Of a DNA stretch of 64,000 bases, positions 54,776 through 63,396 are shown one piece after another. The position numbers were made by a program, and so were the translations under genes. Source of the stretch: Allobacillus halotolerans (GTDB taxonomy: Bacteria > Bacillota > Bacilli > Bacillales > Alkalibacillaceae). The notes beneath the pieces are model-generated. The model was not told the DNA's origin. It made no database searches and worked only from the letters and a program-made list of their open reading frames with translations. Within the stretch, counting starts at the first letter, position 1. Every line of letters starts with the position of its first letter. The DNA lies in assembly GCF_018967645.1 (NCBI RefSeq), contig NZ_JAHLZF010000012.1, positions 1-64,000 of the forward strand. Direction: 5' to 3'.

Positions 54776-56308
54776 TTGGGCATAAAACAACGTGCATTAA
54801 TCAGCGTTTCGGATAAAGAGGGGATCATTGACTTTGCGAATCAACTCGTCAATTCAGGAGTTGAAATTGTGTCCACTGGTGGAACAAAAAAAGCACTTCA
54901 GGAAGCGGATATTCCGGTCATTTCAGTCGAAGATGTCACAGGCTTCCCAGAAATTTTGGATGGAAGAGTCAAAACGCTTCACCCAAATGTGCATGCTGGA
55001 CTCTTGGCGAAACGAAATGAAGGGGAGCATATACAACAAATCGAAGAACAAGGAATCACGCCAATCGATTTATTGGTCGTCAATCTGTATCCATTTAAAG
55101 AGACGATTGCTCGAAATGAGAGGACATTTGAAGAGTCCATAGAGAATATTGATATTGGTGGACCTGCGATGCTGCGGGCAGCTGCAAAAAACCATCAAGA
55201 CGTAACGGTTGTTGTGGATCCTCAGGATTATAACCGAGTTGCTGAATCAATTGAAAAGGGATTAACTACCGAACTCAAAACTGAACTAGCTGCAAAAGTT
55301 TTTCGTCATACAGCTCACTACGATGCTTTAATCGCCGAATACCTGACAAAACAAACAGGTGATTCATTCCCTGAAACACAGACGTTTACATATGAACGGA
55401 AGGAACAATTAAGGTATGGCGAAAATCCTCACCAGCAGGCTGCTTTTTATACTCATCCTTTAGCCGGGGATCGAACGCTCGCAAATGCCGAACAATTACA
55501 TGGAAAGCCTTTATCTTACAACAACATTCAAGATGGCAATGCAGCCCTAGAAGTAATCGCCGAATTTGATGAGCCTGCAGCGGTTGCCATTAAGCATATG
55601 AATCCTTGTGGAGTGGGAGTAGGTGATACGGCATATGATGCTTATATGCGTGCTTATGAAGCAGACCCGGTATCCATTTTTGGTGGAATTGTTGCCATCA
55701 ACCAGCCTGTTGAGAAAGATGTAGCTGAAAAATTAAAAGAAATATTTTTGGAAATTATTATCGCACCCGATTTTTCACAGGAAGCACTGGAAATACTTAC
55801 GCAAAAGAAAAATATCCGATTGCTCAAGCTACCTTTTGATCAGCGCCCAAAGGAAAAGAAGGTGACATCCGTTGCTGGAGGTGTCTTAATTCAGGAGGAA
55901 GACCGACTGGAAGTTCATCCTGCAGATTGGACAGTAATAACCGAGAGAGAACCATCCGAATCAGAGTGGAAAGACTTAACGTTTGCGTGGAAAATCGCCA
56001 AGCATGTGAAATCGAACGCCATTTTGCTGGCGAAGGATGAAAAGACCGTCGGCGTCGGAGCAGGGCAAATGAACCGAGTGGGTGCTGCTAAAATCGCGAT
56101 TGAACAAGCGGGTGAAGCGGCAAAAGGTGCGGTCATGGCATCTGATGCTTTTTTCCCAATGTCGGATACTGTAGAAGCAGCACAGTCGGCAGGAATCAAG
56201 ACGATTATCCAACCAGGTGGCTCGATTCGTGATGAAGACTCTATTCAAAAATGTAATGAGTTCGGAATTGCGATGGTCTTTACGGGCAATCGCCACTTTA
56301 AACATTAA
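54776..56308 (+). CDS. purH: bifunctional AICAR transformylase / IMP cyclohydrolase
   Basis: Catalyses the last two steps to IMP; 510 residues. N-terminal cyclohydrolase domain (RALISVSDK, STGGTKKAL, DGRVKTLHP) and C-terminal transformylase with KHMNPCGVG and the RHFKH end. TTG 54776 follows GGAAGGGTGA; an in-frame GTG at 54767 lies inside this site. Only purB and purH of the purine pathway are here, unlike the twelve-gene operon of B. subtilis. Confidence 0.95.
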   Translation: MGIKQRALISVSDKEGIIDFANQLVNSGVEIVSTGGTKKALQEADIPVISVEDVTGFPEILDGRVKTLHPNVHAGLLAKRNEGEHIQQIEEQGITPIDLLVVNLYPFKETIARNERTFEESIENIDIGGPAMLRAAAKNHQDVTVVVDPQDYNRVAESIEKGLTTELKTELAAKVFRHTAHYDALIAEYLTKQTGDSFPETQTFTYERKEQLRYGENPHQQAAFYTHPLAGDRTLANAEQLHGKPLSYNNIQDGNAALEVIAEFDEPAAVAIKHMNPCGVGVGDTAYDAYMRAYEADPVSIFGGIVAINQPVEKDVAEKLKEIFLEIIIAPDFSQEALEILTQKKNIRLLKLPFDQRPKEKKVTSVAGGVLIQEEDRLEVHPADWTVITEREPSESEWKDLTFAWKIAKHVKSNAILLAKDEKTVGVGAGQMNRVGAAKIAIEQAGEAAKGAVMASDAFFPMSDTVEAAQSAGIKTIIQPGGSIRDEDSIQKCNEFGIAMVFTGNRHFKH

Positions 56309-56411
56309 ACCAAAACAATTGAATCCTGGTGACTGGCGTTGACTATGGTCATTGCAACCCGAGTTTAACCGTTGAAAAATGAATGAAGATGAAGATAAAC
56401 CAATATATGAC

Positions 56412-56456
56412 TTGACAAAGATGCCATAGGTATTATAATATATGCTATGGCATTTT
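56412..56456 (+). promoter_or_regulatory. rplM promoter overlapping a terminator-like hairpin
   Basis: TTGACA (56412-56417), spacing 16, TATAAT (56434-56439). ATGCCATAG (56421-56429) and CTATGGCAT (56445-56453) flank the -10 box and the downstream arm runs into TTTT, so RNA reading through from purH would form a terminator while DNA serves as promoter for rplM. Confidence 0.82.
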
Positions 56457-56464
56457 ATCATAAC

Positions 56465-56493
56465 CACGTAATAGCCCCGGAAAACTATTCGTG
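56465..56493 (+). promoter_or_regulatory. candidate L13 leader hairpin
   Basis: CACGTAATAG / CTATTCGTG stem (one bulge) with loop CCCCGGAAAA in the rplM 5' leader. An L13-binding leader is known before rplM in Firmicutes; this position and shape fit, but identity is not proven. Confidence 0.55.
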
Positions 56494-56548
56494 TTAGATA
56501 AATTGAAAAACGTAAAATAAACGGATTGAAATATAGGAGGGAAAACAC

Positions 56549-56986
56549 ATGCGCACAACTTTCATGGCAAATGAAAACAATGTTGAGCGTAAGTGGTATG
56601 TGGTAGACGCAGAAGGACAAACACTTGGCCGTCTTTCTACAGAAGTAGCTAGCCTACTTCGCGGAAAACACAAACCAACATACACGCCACATGTCGATAC
56701 TGGCGATCACGTCATTATCATTAACGCAGAAAAGATTCATTTAACTGGTAACAAATTAGACGATAAAATTTATTACCGTCACTCAAATCACCCAGGTGGT
56801 TTGAAATCACGTACAGCAAACGAAATGCGTACGAAATACCCTGAACAAATGTTAGAAATAGCTGTTAAAGGAATGCTTCCTAAAAACAAGCTAGGACGTA
56901 AAATGATCAAAAAATTAAACGTTTATCGCGGTGCAGAGCATAAGCATCAAGCACAGCAGCCAGAAGTTTACGAACTTCGCGGGTAA
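56549..56986 (+). CDS. rplM: 50S ribosomal protein L13
   Basis: Early assembly protein of 145 residues, [20 protein letters not shown], conserved [19 protein letters not shown] and [15 protein letters not shown] follows AGGAGGG. rpsI follows at 25 bases. Confidence 0.97.
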   Translation: MRTTFMANENNVERKWYVVDAEGQTLGRLSTEVASLLRGKHKPTYTPHVDTGDHVIIINAEKIHLTGNKLDDKIYYRHSNHPGGLKSRTANEMRTKYPEQMLEIAVKGMLPKNKLGRKMIKKLNVYRGAEHKHQAQQPEVYELRG

Positions 56987-57011
56987 TTGAAAAAAAGGAG
57001 GTTAATCAATC

Positions 57012-57404
57012 GTGGCACAAGTACAATACTACGGAACTGGCCGTCGTAAAAGATCAGTCGCTCGTGTTCGCCTTGTTCCAGGTAACGGAACAGTAACGGT
57101 CAACAATGTCGACTCTAAAGAATATTTCCCACATGAAACTTTACGTTTAATCATTAACCAACCACTTGAAGCAACTGAAAACGTAGGTAACTACGATGTA
57201 TTAGTAAACGTCAATGGTGGTGGATTCACAGGTCAAGCAGGAGCAATCCGTCACGGAATCGCTCGTGCATTGCTTGAAGCAGACCCTGAATACCGTAAAG
57301 TATTGAAGAGTGAAGGACTACTAACACGTGACGCACGTGAAAAAGAACGTAAGAAATACGGTCTTAAGAGTGCTCGTCGTGCACCACAGTTCTCTAAGCG
57401 TTAA
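57012..57404 (+). CDS. rpsI: 30S ribosomal protein S9
   Basis: A 130-residue protein whose C-terminal tail (RRAPQFSKR) reaches P-site tRNA. Conserved [17 protein letters not shown] and [22 protein letters not shown] start follows AAAGGAGG. It marks the end of the conserved core; its terminator is also the left border of the accessory region. Confidence 0.97.
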   Translation: MAQVQYYGTGRRKRSVARVRLVPGNGTVTVNNVDSKEYFPHETLRLIINQPLEATENVGNYDVLVNVNGGGFTGQAGAIRHGIARALLEADPEYRKVLKSEGLLTRDAREKERKKYGLKSARRAPQFSKR

Positions 57405-57421
57405 GTTTGATTATACACCTA

Positions 57422-57456
57422 AAACTCCCAGTCATAATGACTTGGGAGTTTTTTTG
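57422..57456 (+). terminator. rpsI terminator
   Basis: AAACTCCCAGTCA / TGACTTGGGAGTTT stem (one bulged T), followed by seven T. A nearly identical hairpin occurs at 63145-63177. Confidence 0.93.
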
Positions 57457-57564
57457 TTTTTATAGCGACATTGCATAAAGTAGTAGATAACACTAACCAT
57501 TAAACTCGATTTGTTTTTCAATAGGTCTAGTGCCAATTAAATATTTAAAGGGGGATTATTTCCG

Positions 57565-58110
57565 GTGGGAACCATAACTGATGCAATAGCTTTTTCAGAT
57601 TGGATACAAATACTATCCATCATTGCAACAACGATAATTTCAATTGTTTCGGTTATCATCGCTACTAAATCATTACGACTCACAAAGAAATCAATAGAAG
57701 ATGCAAATAGACCCTATATTGGTTGCTTTGTTGAAATGATAGAAGTTGGACACTTTCAAAAATATTTTGTAATAAAAAACTTTGGAAAAACACCTGCAAC
57801 AATAGTAGATATTAAATTTAATAAGGAAATTAAAGGATTAGGAAGGGAAGGTAAGCTGGATTCAGTAAAAAATGCCTTAATTGCACCTAATCAAAAGTTT
57901 ATTACTGCAGTAAATGTAAAAGAGATCGAAGATCTCATTGTAACAATTGTTTATGAAGATATGAATAACCAAACCACTGAGCAATCCTTTAACTTAAATT
58001 TAGGTTTTACTTCGGATTTATTATATAAAACATCAGATGATTCAAGATTAACGAATGATATGAATGCATTAAGAAATGTTTTACACCAACTTACAAAGAG
58101 AGGAATTTAA
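57565..58110 (+). CDS. small membrane-anchored protein of unknown function
   Basis: A 181-residue protein I do not recognise by name. One N-terminal hydrophobic span (about 12-34, ILSIIATTIISIVSVIIA) is followed by a basic stretch (TKSLRLTKKSIEDANRPYIG) and a soluble, probably beta-rich domain of about 120 residues. Proteins with an N-terminal anchor, then an NRPYI-type motif, recur as hypothetical genes in mobile or defence regions of Firmicutes, which is memory rather than proof. GTG start 57565 follows AAAGGGGGA. Codons are AT-rich compared with the ribosomal genes. It precedes mod in the same direction with a 240-base gap; partnership with the restriction system is possible but unproven. 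Confidence 0.75.
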   Translation: MGTITDAIAFSDWIQILSIIATTIISIVSVIIATKSLRLTKKSIEDANRPYIGCFVEMIEVGHFQKYFVIKNFGKTPATIVDIKFNKEIKGLGREGKLDSVKNALIAPNQKFITAVNVKEIEDLIVTIVYEDMNNQTTEQSFNLNLGFTSDLLYKTSDDSRLTNDMNALRNVLHQLTKRGI

Positions 58111-58350
58111 CTTTATTAATCAAGATAGCGCCAATAAAGGTAAATATAGTCCTATAATATATATAAAAGGCTCATTATGTCGAAAACCTATGTACTTTGA
58201 ATTCATCAGTATATTGGTTTTTGTCTTGGTCTTGGGAAATTTGTCCTATTAAACTTCATGATTTATGAAGAAAATATTTTATGTGATAATATAATAAGTG
58301 GATATTATAACAAGCTCGATGATTAAAATATTATAAGGACTGATTTTGGA

Positions 58351-60300
58351 ATGAAAACTAAAATTAATGAAGCAATTAAACACGTTTTGCAGCAATTTGG
58401 TAACAAGTATTTTATAGGTGAAGCATTAAATAAGAACAAAGTTATTCAAGATTTAGATACATATGATAAAGATTTACTTGAAGCATTTATTTCGGATGAA
58501 ATACTAAAGAGCAACTTTACAATTGATATTGCAGGGAATCTTGTCTTACAAACAAATAAACTCATTGAATTATTCGAAACGGACGAATACTGGCAAGACT
58601 CGTATACAAAATACTCAAAGAAAATCGGGTTAGCAGCGGGTGGAAAATTTATCGATGAATCGACAGATGTTGTATTAGATTTCCCTTATAAAGATACGGT
58701 GTTGAAAGCAAGTATGAGTAAAGAAGATACAGATAAAGGTGACTTACGCCCAGATGAGCCATTTTTGAACAAAGTTATTTCAAAGGAAGAAATTGATGTT
58801 CTATTAGACAAGAAGATTTTAGTGAATGCGAGAAAGTATGATGAAAATGGTGTATATGAAGTAGGTAGTTTCAGTGAGAAAGATAATTTAATTATAAAAG
58901 GGAATAACTTACTGGCATTACATACGCTAAAGGAAAGGTATGCAAGAAAAGTTAAACTCGTATATATTGATCCTCCATATAACACAGGTAATGATAGTTT
59001 TAGGTACAATGATCATTTTAATCATTCAACTTGGTTAACATTTATGAAGAATAGATTAGATATTGTTAAAGATTTTATGAGTCAAGACGGTGTTATTTTT
59101 GTTCATTGTGACAATAATGAACAATCCTATTTAAAGGTTTTGATGGATGAAGTCTTTGGGCACGAGCAATTCATTGAAACAATAACGGTTGTTAATAATC
59201 CTCGTGGACGTGATTACGGAGGTATAGCAAATATGCATGAATTTATTCATGTCTATGCTAAATCCAAAGATGATTACAATATATATAGGATTACTGATTT
59301 AGATAAAAAGTTCCCTTACTCAGATGAGATAAGTGGTTATGAAATAAGAGAACTTAGAAATAGAAATACTGCATTTCATATCGATAACCGTCCTAACTTG
59401 CATTATCCTTTTTATGTTAACCCCAATAAAGAATTAGATAATGGGTTTTTAGAACTATCTTTAGAACCTAAAGAGGGTTTTGTAGAAGTCTATCCCGCTG
59501 AATCAATGGGAATAAAAACTGTTTGGCGTTGGGGAAAAGAAAAATCATTGCAAAATTTAAATATTAATGTAGTAGGTAAAGCAATGAGCGAATCTGGTAG
59601 ATATATGATTGTTGAAAAATATCGTAATAATTCTCAAATGGCAAGGTCGGTGTGGAATGACAAATCGGTCAATTCTGAAAGAGGTACAGTGCATCTTAGA
59701 GAGTTATTTGGCAAAAAAGTATTCTCTTTCCCAAAACCAGAGGACCTATTACATAGAATTTTAAGCATAGCTACGAAAGAAAATGATCTAGTACTTGATT
59801 TCTTTATGGGATCGGCCACTACCCAAGCAGTTTCTCATAAAATGAATCGAAAATATATCGGAATTGAGCAAATGGATTATTTAAATGAAGTATCTGTACC
59901 ACGTTTACAGAAAGTGATTGAAGGTGAACAAGGTGGTGTATCCCGGCATAGTGATGTAAATTGGCAAGGTGGCGGCAGTTTTGTCTATGCTGAATTAATG
60001 GAAAAAAACCGTGGTTTTTTAACTGCTACTATAAATGCGAAAACACAATCAGAATTACAGCAAGTATTCGATTTCATGCTAGATGAAGCAGAAATTGACT
60101 TTCGTGTTGATTTAGAAGCAGTAAAAGACACCCTACATGAACTGCCATTCGAAGATCAAAAGAAAACTCTCTTTAAAATCATCGACAAAAACCAACTCTA
60201 TTATAATTATTCAGAGATCGACGATGCAAATGTCCGTGATTTGATTTCCGATGACGACTACTCATTCAATAAACACTTTTATGATGATGGGAGCGAGTAA
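58351..60300 (+). CDS. mod: type III restriction-modification methyltransferase Mod
   Basis: Adenine-N6 DNA methyltransferase and specificity subunit, 649 residues. Motif IV DPPYNTG (207-213) precedes motif I DFFMGSAT (from 483), the beta-class order of type III Mod proteins. The region between is the target-recognition domain, so the recognition site cannot be read from sequence. ATG 58351 follows TAAGGAC; a TATAAT at 58290-58295 is a candidate -10. res starts 3 bases after the stop. Full length with no frameshift or phase-variable simple repeat. AT-rich base use marks it as probably acquired. Confidence 0.93.
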   Translation: MKTKINEAIKHVLQQFGNKYFIGEALNKNKVIQDLDTYDKDLLEAFISDEILKSNFTIDIAGNLVLQTNKLIELFETDEYWQDSYTKYSKKIGLAAGGKFIDESTDVVLDFPYKDTVLKASMSKEDTDKGDLRPDEPFLNKVISKEEIDVLLDKKILVNARKYDENGVYEVGSFSEKDNLIIKGNNLLALHTLKERYARKVKLVYIDPPYNTGNDSFRYNDHFNHSTWLTFMKNRLDIVKDFMSQDGVIFVHCDNNEQSYLKVLMDEVFGHEQFIETITVVNNPRGRDYGGIANMHEFIHVYAKSKDDYNIYRITDLDKKFPYSDEISGYEIRELRNRNTAFHIDNRPNLHYPFYVNPNKELDNGFLELSLEPKEGFVEVYPAESMGIKTVWRWGKEKSLQNLNINVVGKAMSESGRYMIVEKYRNNSQMARSVWNDKSVNSERGTVHLRELFGKKVFSFPKPEDLLHRILSIATKENDLVLDFFMGSATTQAVSHKMNRKYIGIEQMDYLNEVSVPRLQKVIEGEQGGVSRHSDVNWQGGGSFVYAELMEKNRGFLTATINAKTQSELQQVFDFMLDEAEIDFRVDLEAVKDTLHELPFEDQKKTLFKIIDKNQLYYNYSEIDDANVRDLISDDDYSFNKHFYDDGSE

Positions 60301-60302
60301 GC

Positions 60303-63008
60303 TTGGTAAAAAGAAAGAAGCAGCTACCACTACCTTTATATGATGAAGTAAGAGAATTAAATGAAAGTTTATTTAATGATGAAGGTGAGTGGGAAACCCC
60401 AGATTACATCAGACAAAACATGGTACATTCATATAGATATTATCAAGATGCAGCTTTGCGTTTTTTTCATTATTCACAAGCAGCGAATGAGTTTCGATTT
60501 CGGAATGTGAATCATGTATTATTCAACATGGCAACTGGAAGTGGTAAAACGGATTTAATGGCAGGCCTAATTTTATATCTTTATCAAGATTGGGGGTATC
60601 AGAACTTCTTATTCTTGGTAAACACAAACGGTGTACTAAATAAAACAATCGATAACCTAACTAACACCGGATCGGATAAATACTTATATTCACGACAAAT
60701 TGAGATTGACGGAGAGCGAATTGAAATTAGGCAAGTTGACTCTTTTCCAAAAACTCAAAGTAAAAATACAATCTACCTAAAGCTGGCAACCGTTCAACGC
60801 GTTGCTGCAGATATTTATACACAAAAAGAAAATGCAATGGGAGAAGAAGATTATGCAAGGAATAAAGTCGTTATTTTAGGAGACGAAGCACATCATTACT
60901 CTGCTTCAACCAAATCAGAAAAAGAAACAGAACAATCCTGGGAGAAAGCAATCTCAACGATTTTAAATGCGAATAAAGACAATCGTTTACTTGAATTTAC
61001 CGCTACAATTGACCTGGAAAATAAGAATGTTTATGAAAAATACAAAGATAAAGTGTTGTATCGCTATGCTCTCGACCGCTTCATCCAAGACAAATATTCT
61101 AAGAATGTAAAGCGAATTCAGTCGAGTAATACAGACGTTGATAACATGATGAACGCCGTTTTATTAAGTGAATATAGAAGGCGATATGCATTAGAAAACC
61201 ATGGGGCATATATTAAACCTGTTATTATGTTTAAATCTCAGCGAATTAATGCCTCTAATGAAGCCCACGAACAATTCAGTGAGTTGATTGATACATTAAC
61301 CGTTGAATCTTTAAAAGCATTTCTTAACAGACAAGCACAAATCACTTCCGAAGATGATAGTGAAACATTAGCGTTGGCACATGAGTATTACCGTGACAAT
61401 GAGAATTACTTAAGTGAAATAGTCAGAGATATAAAGAGAGAGCTTGCTCCAAACCGAGTTATTAATGCCAATGACACAAGTCAATCGGGTATCTTAGAAA
61501 AAGGTCACTATGAAGCTTTAAATAGCTTAGAAAGTCCAATGAATTTATATCGAGTCATCTTTGCAGTTGCTAGGCTCACCGAGGGATGGGATGTATTAAA
61601 CCTCTTTGACATTGTTCGTTTAAGTGATGACCCGAAAGTAAAAGGAACGAAAGCAACAACTATGTCAGAAGCACAATTAATTGGACGTGGTGCAAGGTAT
61701 TACCCTTTTTTACTAGATGGTGAACGTTCATATACACGCAGGTTTAATGATGATAGTAAAGATAGCTTGATCTTAGAAACGATTCACTATCATACAATCA
61801 ATGAACCTCAATACTTGAAGAACTTAGTAAGTGCTTTAGACGAAATGAATTTACCGACTGGTGAAGATAAAAAGAATCCGTTAATTGATGTTAAGGTGAA
61901 GCCTAATTTCAAACGGACAGATGTATGGAAATACGGCAAAATTTATTACAATGAAACCGTTGAAGTAACGGATAACTACTACGATTCATTAGAGAAATAT
62001 GGTATTGATAGCAAAAACGATGTTGTCATTCCATATATATCTGCATTAAAAGAAGTGAGCTATAAAGATACGAAAGTGCAAGAAGACTATACAAACGCTT
62101 ATAACGTCGCGGTTACATTTGATAAGCGTTATCTCATCAAAATTATGAATCGTTTGTCGTTCTATCATTTTTCTAACTTGAAAAAGTATATTCCGCTACT
62201 AAGTTCGAGAGAAGAGTTTTTAGAAGAGAAATGGTTAAATATTTATAATCGAACAATCTATGTTACGATTCCAAGAACAATGGATAGCAGTGTACTAACG
62301 GCTACCGAAAAACTAAATATTCTAGAGCGGTACTTTTCTTATGTCGCAAAACAAATAAAATCAGGTTACAGTAAACAACGAGGAACGGGTAAATTTATCG
62401 GTTATCCAATCAAGGATTATATTGCAAACTACCGTAAACGTGTACCAAATTATGACACGGGTAAAGCATTTATGCAGGATAGTCCGCAGACAGTGGATCG
62501 TTATGAAATAAAAGAAGACTACTTTGTTTATGATTCTGCGATTATTAACTTAACCGAAAAGCAATTAATCGATCGAATTGCAGAAAGAGTTGCAGAGTTA
62601 AAAGAGGAATACTCTGATGTGTATCTAATACGCATGGATGAAAATATGCATCGTGAGTCAGCAAAAAATAATAAATTAAAATTGCATCAGTTTGGTAGTG
62701 GACACGATGAAGTGAATTTGGCAGGATTCCAACCTGACTTTATTCTTTATCTACAAAACAGTGATTATTTCATTCAGATATTTATCGAGCCAAAAGGACG
62801 AAATATGGAAGAAGAACAGTGGAAAGAAGATTTATTAACTTATATTAATGAACACGAAGCGGAGATTATGTTTGAAGATGTAATAGAAGATGTAAAGATA
62901 AAAGGGGTTAAATTCTATACGATGAATGACGGCAGAGGAACGATTAGGCAAATTGGTGAAATTGCACTAGGAAGAGATTTTAAAGGGTTGAGTGTAAATC
63001 ATTTATAG
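60303..63008 (+). CDS. res: type III restriction endonuclease Res
   Basis: Superfamily 2 helicase-nuclease of 901 residues. Walker A ATGSGKT (77-83), DEAH box GDEAHHYSAS (D194), motif III FTATID, motif VI IGRGARYYPF, and a C-terminal PD-ExK nuclease with PDF (D812) and EPKG (E829, K831). With Mod it forms the ATP-dependent complex cutting DNA that has unmethylated head-to-head sites. TTG start 60303 behind GGGAGCGAG. All catalytic residues are present, so the system looks active. Confidence 0.93.
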   Translation: MVKRKKQLPLPLYDEVRELNESLFNDEGEWETPDYIRQNMVHSYRYYQDAALRFFHYSQAANEFRFRNVNHVLFNMATGSGKTDLMAGLILYLYQDWGYQNFLFLVNTNGVLNKTIDNLTNTGSDKYLYSRQIEIDGERIEIRQVDSFPKTQSKNTIYLKLATVQRVAADIYTQKENAMGEEDYARNKVVILGDEAHHYSASTKSEKETEQSWEKAISTILNANKDNRLLEFTATIDLENKNVYEKYKDKVLYRYALDRFIQDKYSKNVKRIQSSNTDVDNMMNAVLLSEYRRRYALENHGAYIKPVIMFKSQRINASNEAHEQFSELIDTLTVESLKAFLNRQAQITSEDDSETLALAHEYYRDNENYLSEIVRDIKRELAPNRVINANDTSQSGILEKGHYEALNSLESPMNLYRVIFAVARLTEGWDVLNLFDIVRLSDDPKVKGTKATTMSEAQLIGRGARYYPFLLDGERSYTRRFNDDSKDSLILETIHYHTINEPQYLKNLVSALDEMNLPTGEDKKNPLIDVKVKPNFKRTDVWKYGKIYYNETVEVTDNYYDSLEKYGIDSKNDVVIPYISALKEVSYKDTKVQEDYTNAYNVAVTFDKRYLIKIMNRLSFYHFSNLKKYIPLLSSREEFLEEKWLNIYNRTIYVTIPRTMDSSVLTATEKLNILERYFSYVAKQIKSGYSKQRGTGKFIGYPIKDYIANYRKRVPNYDTGKAFMQDSPQTVDRYEIKEDYFVYDSAIINLTEKQLIDRIAERVAELKEEYSDVYLIRMDENMHRESAKNNKLKLHQFGSGHDEVNLAGFQPDFILYLQNSDYFIQIFIEPKGRNMEEEQWKEDLLTYINEHEAEIMFEDVIEDVKIKGVKFYTMNDGRGTIRQIGEIALGRDFKGLSVNHL

Positions 63009-63144
63009 ATTAAATCGCCAAGAATTATTTGCTCACCTTATTTAATCCAATCAATTTAGATCATAAAATCCTTTTATGGTCACTGCGGATATTGTATACA
63101 CCTTCAAGCTTATTGCCTTTGTGAATGTTATTACAATTAAACAG

Positions 63145-63177
63145 AGCTCCCAGTCATAGAGACTTGGGAGTTTTTTG
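63145..63177 (+). terminator. terminator after res, copy of the rpsI terminator
   Basis: CTCCCAGTCATAGAGACTTG plus GGAG and six T; differs from the rpsI terminator at 57422 at only a few positions. The 136 bases between res and this hairpin hold nothing recognisable. Confidence 0.88.
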
Positions 63178-63396
63178 GTTTGCCCGGCATGGGTGAATTC
63201 AAACGGGTGAAAGGCCCGAGTGCGACCTGGTAGCGGTAAGCACATAGTCAAGTGCAAGGGTGTCCACGGTGACGTGGAATCTGAAGGAAGCCTTCGACAA
63301 ACCTCTGGTCTGACGAACAGAAACCATATAAGAGGCAGCGTGTGAGGATAAGACTGCAAAAGAAGTCGAAGTCCAATTGTAACCGTCAAGTAGAAA
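63178..63396 (+). mobile_element. group IIC intron, 5' fragment of domain I
   Basis: Starts GTTTGCCCGGCATGGGTGAA right after the T tract of a terminator hairpin, the known target of class C introns. Conserved domain I pieces follow in order: GGGTGAAAGGCCCGAGTGCG, CAAGGGTGTCC, GTGGAATCTGAAGGAAGC, GACAAACCTCTGGTCTGA, CATATAAGAGGC. The first five bases are GTTTG rather than GTGYG. About 219 bases remain; the rest of the ribozyme and the reverse-transcriptase gene are missing, cut off where IS21-like DNA begins. Inactive remnant unless the remainder lies beyond the insertion. Confidence 0.85.

Noticed and set aside
57424-57456. Target-site duplication of the rpsI coding end flanking the island
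   Set aside because: Only the terminator hairpin is repeated at 63145; the rpsI coding sequence is not duplicated there.
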